From: Ferruginibacter sp. | Lineage (GTDB): Bacteria; Bacteroidota; Bacteroidia; Chitinophagales; Chitinophagaceae | NCBI RefSeq assembly: GCF_028288465.1 | Contig: NZ_JAQBNR010000015.1 | Location: forward strand, 372,001 to 436,000 | Direction of reading: 5' to 3' | DNA length: 64,000 bases | In this document: one piece after another, positions 61,883 through 64,000 of the stretch | How positions within the stretch are numbered: position 1 is the first letter of the stretch | Layout: each line of letters begins with the position of its first letter | Notes under the pieces: generated by a model | The model's input: the letters and a program-made list of their open reading frames with translations, nothing else | Database searches by the model: none | Told to the model about the DNA's origin: nothing | Position numbers and translations under genes: made by a program

Positions 61883-62908
61883 ATGTATCACCGCTCTGTT
61901 CTTATTTTACCTGATGATGGCATCCAGCCTGTGATTGATGCGATTGAAACGGCGAAAATAAATCTGCGGATAAAGATGTTTGTATTTTCTGACCCCGTGC
62001 TGATTGATGCAGTAATGGCAGCAAGTAAACGTGGCGTTAAAGTAAAAGTGATGCTGAACCCGGCAAGAAGGGATGGCGAAGAAGAAAATGAAACGACGCA
62101 TCAAATACTTGCAGCGGCAGGTATTGACGTAAAAGACAGTAATCCCAATTTTGGCTTGACACATGAAAAGTCAATGGTGGTGGATGATAAAATTGCCTTT
62201 GTAAAATCATTGAACTGGGAGACTAAAAACTTAACAGAAACACGTGATTATGCCATCATAACTTCCCATCCGCACGAAGTGAAAGAAATCATTATGTGCT
62301 TTGAAGCTGACTGGGACAGAAAAGATTTTAACCCCGGTGCAAATGCACATTTGATCTGGTGCAGCGGCAATGGCCGGGAAAGAATAGCACATTTTATTGA
62401 TGAAGCAGTACATACTTTGTTTGTACAAAATGAACGTTTCCAGGACCTGGTGATTATTGAGCGGCTGGTACGTGCAGCAGAACGTGGTGTAAAAGTGCAT
62501 GTGATGGTTAGGCCTCCGCACACCCTAAAAAAAGAGAAACTGGTAGAAGGGGTGGGTGGCCTGAGAATAATGAATGATGTAGGTATCAAAATACACAAAT
62601 TAAAACACCTTAAACTGCATGGTAAAATGTTGCTGGCAGACGGCTGCCGGGCTATTGTCGGCTCTATCAACCTCGCCCCTGGAAGTTTTGATGACCGCCG
62701 CGAACTGGCCATAGAAGTGCACGATGCAGCCATAGCAGAGCGATTGCACGAGATAGCTCATTTTGACTGGCACAATTCTCATCCCCTGGATCTTACAGAT
62801 GCCGGCCTGTTTGAAGACCTTGAAAAAAGAGGCCATGGTGGATCAGAAAAATTGGTACTCGACCTGGATGTGCCGAAGCATAAAAAACACAAAAAGCATA
62901 AAAAATAA
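61883..62908 (+). CDS. Phospholipase D-like protein (cardiolipin-synthase-type)
   Basis: This is a 341-residue protein with two HKD motifs, the signature of the phospholipase D superfamily: THEKSMVVDD (about 92-101) and LHGKMLLADG (about 243-252), each HxKxxxxD. After the second comes CRAIVGSINLAPGSFDDRRELAIEV, as in cardiolipin synthases. There is no membrane anchor like that of ClsA. The C-terminus is unusual: DVPKHKKHKKHKK, a run of Lys-His repeats that could bind acidic phospholipid, nucleic acid or metal. It follows the ABC exporter by 26 bp and precedes the GMC oxidoreductase by 88 bp. The substrate (lipid or nucleic acid) is undecided. Confidence 0.88.
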   Translation: MYHRSVLILPDDGIQPVIDAIETAKINLRIKMFVFSDPVLIDAVMAASKRGVKVKVMLNPARRDGEEENETTHQILAAAGIDVKDSNPNFGLTHEKSMVVDDKIAFVKSLNWETKNLTETRDYAIITSHPHEVKEIIMCFEADWDRKDFNPGANAHLIWCSGNGRERIAHFIDEAVHTLFVQNERFQDLVIIERLVRAAERGVKVHVMVRPPHTLKKEKLVEGVGGLRIMNDVGIKIHKLKHLKLHGKMLLADGCRAIVGSINLAPGSFDDRRELAIEVHDAAIAERLHEIAHFDWHNSHPLDLTDAGLFEDLEKRGHGGSEKLVLDLDVPKHKKHKKHKK

Positions 62909-62996
62909 CTTCTTCTTTTTAATATTCATTTTACAGGCTGTTATCATTTTTTATAAAATTTGGGTTGTAAATTTACCCTTCACACAAACAGCTTAC

Positions 62997-64000
62997 ATGC
63001 CTCCGGATTCCACGAATATTAATAATAAGGCCACTGCACAAAACACATACGATGTAATTATAGTAGGCTCCGGCATTACCGGCGGCTGGGCTGCCAAAGA
63101 ATTGTGCGAAAAGGGATTGAGAGTATTGTTGCTGGAAAGAGGCGCCAATGTGGAGCATCCCAATTATCCCACTGCCACAAAAGATCCCTGGGATTTTCCG
63201 CATCATTTGCATTTATCTGAAGCCGATAAAAAAGAAAAATTTATCCAAAGCCGCCATTGGTCTTTTAAAGAAGACAATAAACATTTTTACATCAACGACC
63301 AGGAAAACCGGTATGATGAAATCAAGCGTTTCGACTGGATAAGGGGAGACATTGTTGGCGGCCGTTCGCTGCTTTGGTCACGGGCCTGTTACCGCTGGAG
63401 CGATCTTGACTTTGAAGCCAATTTAAAAGATGGTCATGGTGTTGACTGGCCCATTCGTTATAAAGACCTGGCGCCCTGGTATGATCATGTAGAATCTTTC
63501 ATTGGTGTAAGCGGCTCGGCAGAAGGCTTACCACAATTACCGGATGGCATTTTTCAGCCGCCATTTGAGATGAATGCGGTAGAAAAATATTTTAAAACAA
63601 AAGTAGAGGCGGGTTTTGCCGACCGCAAAGTAATCATTGGCCGCACTGCCAATCTTACCAAACCGGTGCAGGGGCGTGGTCAGTGCCAGGCAAGGGATCT
63701 TTGTCACCGCGGGTGTCCTTTCGGGGCTTATTTCAGTACCAATGCCAGTACCATGCCTGCGGCCTATGCCACGGGTAATCTAACGGTTAGGCCCTTGTCG
63801 CTGGTAAATAAAGTGCTGTATGATGAAAAGAAACAACGTGCAACCGGCGTTGAAATAGTGGACATGAAAACCAATCAAACAGAAGAGTTTTATGCAAAGT
63901 TGATATTTTTAAATGCGGCCACAGTTGCTACTGCATTTATTTTATTGAACTCAACGTCGTCCCGTTTTCCAAATGGCCTGGGCAATGGCAGCGGGCAGGT
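62997..64000 (+). CDS. GMC oxidoreductase (partial, cut by the right edge)
   Basis: The frame is open from the ATG at 62997 to the window end, 334 codons. YDVIIVGSGITGGWAAKELCEKGLRVLLLERG is the FAD-binding Rossmann segment; FDWIRGDIVGGRSLLWSRACYRWS, DWPIRYKDLAPWYDHVESFIGVSG and GQCQARDLCHRGCPFGAYFSTN follow, as in Bacteroidota GMC enzymes that oxidise sugars or alcohols, often with a gluconate-2-dehydrogenase-like subunit 3 next to them. The start codon is in a non-SD context. The C-terminal substrate domain is outside the window. Its 88-bp distance from the phospholipase D-like gene leaves operon membership open. Confidence 0.88.
   Translation, partial: MPPDSTNINNKATAQNTYDVIIVGSGITGGWAAKELCEKGLRVLLLERGANVEHPNYPTATKDPWDFPHHLHLSEADKKEKFIQSRHWSFKEDNKHFYINDQENRYDEIKRFDWIRGDIVGGRSLLWSRACYRWSDLDFEANLKDGHGVDWPIRYKDLAPWYDHVESFIGVSGSAEGLPQLPDGIFQPPFEMNAVEKYFKTKVEAGFADRKVIIGRTANLTKPVQGRGQCQARDLCHRGCPFGAYFSTNASTMPAAYATGNLTVRPLSLVNKVLYDEKKQRATGVEIVDMKTNQTEEFYAKLIFLNAATVATAFILLNSTSSRFPNGLGNGSGQ

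Overview
The window is a stretch of a Bacteroidota chromosome, most likely from the Chitinophagaceae/Chitinophagales. The signs are a T9SS sorting domain, SusD-free secreted glycoside hydrolases with short signal peptides ending in AQ, TTG-N19-TAnnTTTG-like promoters, weak Shine-Dalgarno signals, DUF5916 and DUF5117 proteins, a PafA phosphatase and 'ACTCACAATTCACC' low-complexity tracts. There is no rRNA, tRNA, CRISPR array, IS element or prophage that I can recognise. Genes are mostly single or in short operons, separated by several 0.3-1.1 kb gene-poor gaps that hold decayed fragments.

Region 1-12 kb: a cytochrome b561/molybdopterin oxidoreductase broken by a one-base frameshift, a cupin and a DUF488 protein with overlapping ends, an NTF2-like protein, a small charged exported protein, a DUF1826 protein with a good Bacteroidota promoter, a secreted GH2 glycosidase, a TPR sensor kinase (reverse strand) and a DinB-fold protein. 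Region 11.6-14.6 kb: a small lipoprotein, a GuaD-type deaminase and an FAD/NAD(P)-binding protein.

Region 14.9-31.4 kb is almost entirely signal transduction. A five-gene, overlapping reverse-strand operon encodes a stressosome core (RsbR, RsbS, RsbT), then an RsbT-like ATPase fused to a SpoIIE/RsbX-type phosphatase, then an RsbT-like ATPase fused to a histidine kinase. No sigma factor, RsbV or RsbW is nearby, so output probably passes through the kinase. Upstream on the same strand lie an eight-PAS histidine kinase and a three-gene operon: a kinase whose N-terminal membrane domain carries the plant ethylene-receptor (ETR1) copper/ethylene pocket residues at identical spacing, a CheY-like regulator and a receiver-PAS-PAS-HisKA_3 hybrid. 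A further receiver-PAS-kinase hybrid follows on the forward strand.

Region 31.6-45.8 kb: a Cys/His-rich copper-binding four-helix protein, two tiny overlapping membrane ORFs, a decayed AraC-type regulator fragment, a secreted GH2 beta-galactosidase, two tandem paralogous FAD-linked oxidases, a membrane adenylate cyclase (a decayed 110-bp copy of its catalytic domain lies 4 kb away), a DUF1349 protein, a secreted alpha/beta hydrolase, a Tat-exported Gfo/Idh/MocA oxidoreductase and a membrane protein.

Region 45.8-64 kb: an exported amidohydrolase, a DUF5916 outer-membrane protein, a PGM1-type ATP-grasp peptide ligase, a T9SS cargo protein, a metzincin-type zinc protease and a CocE/NonD hydrolase in tandem, a PafA-like phosphatase, an exported protein with atypical-kinase-like motifs, an ABC exporter, a phospholipase D-like protein and the start of a GMC oxidoreductase that runs off the right edge.
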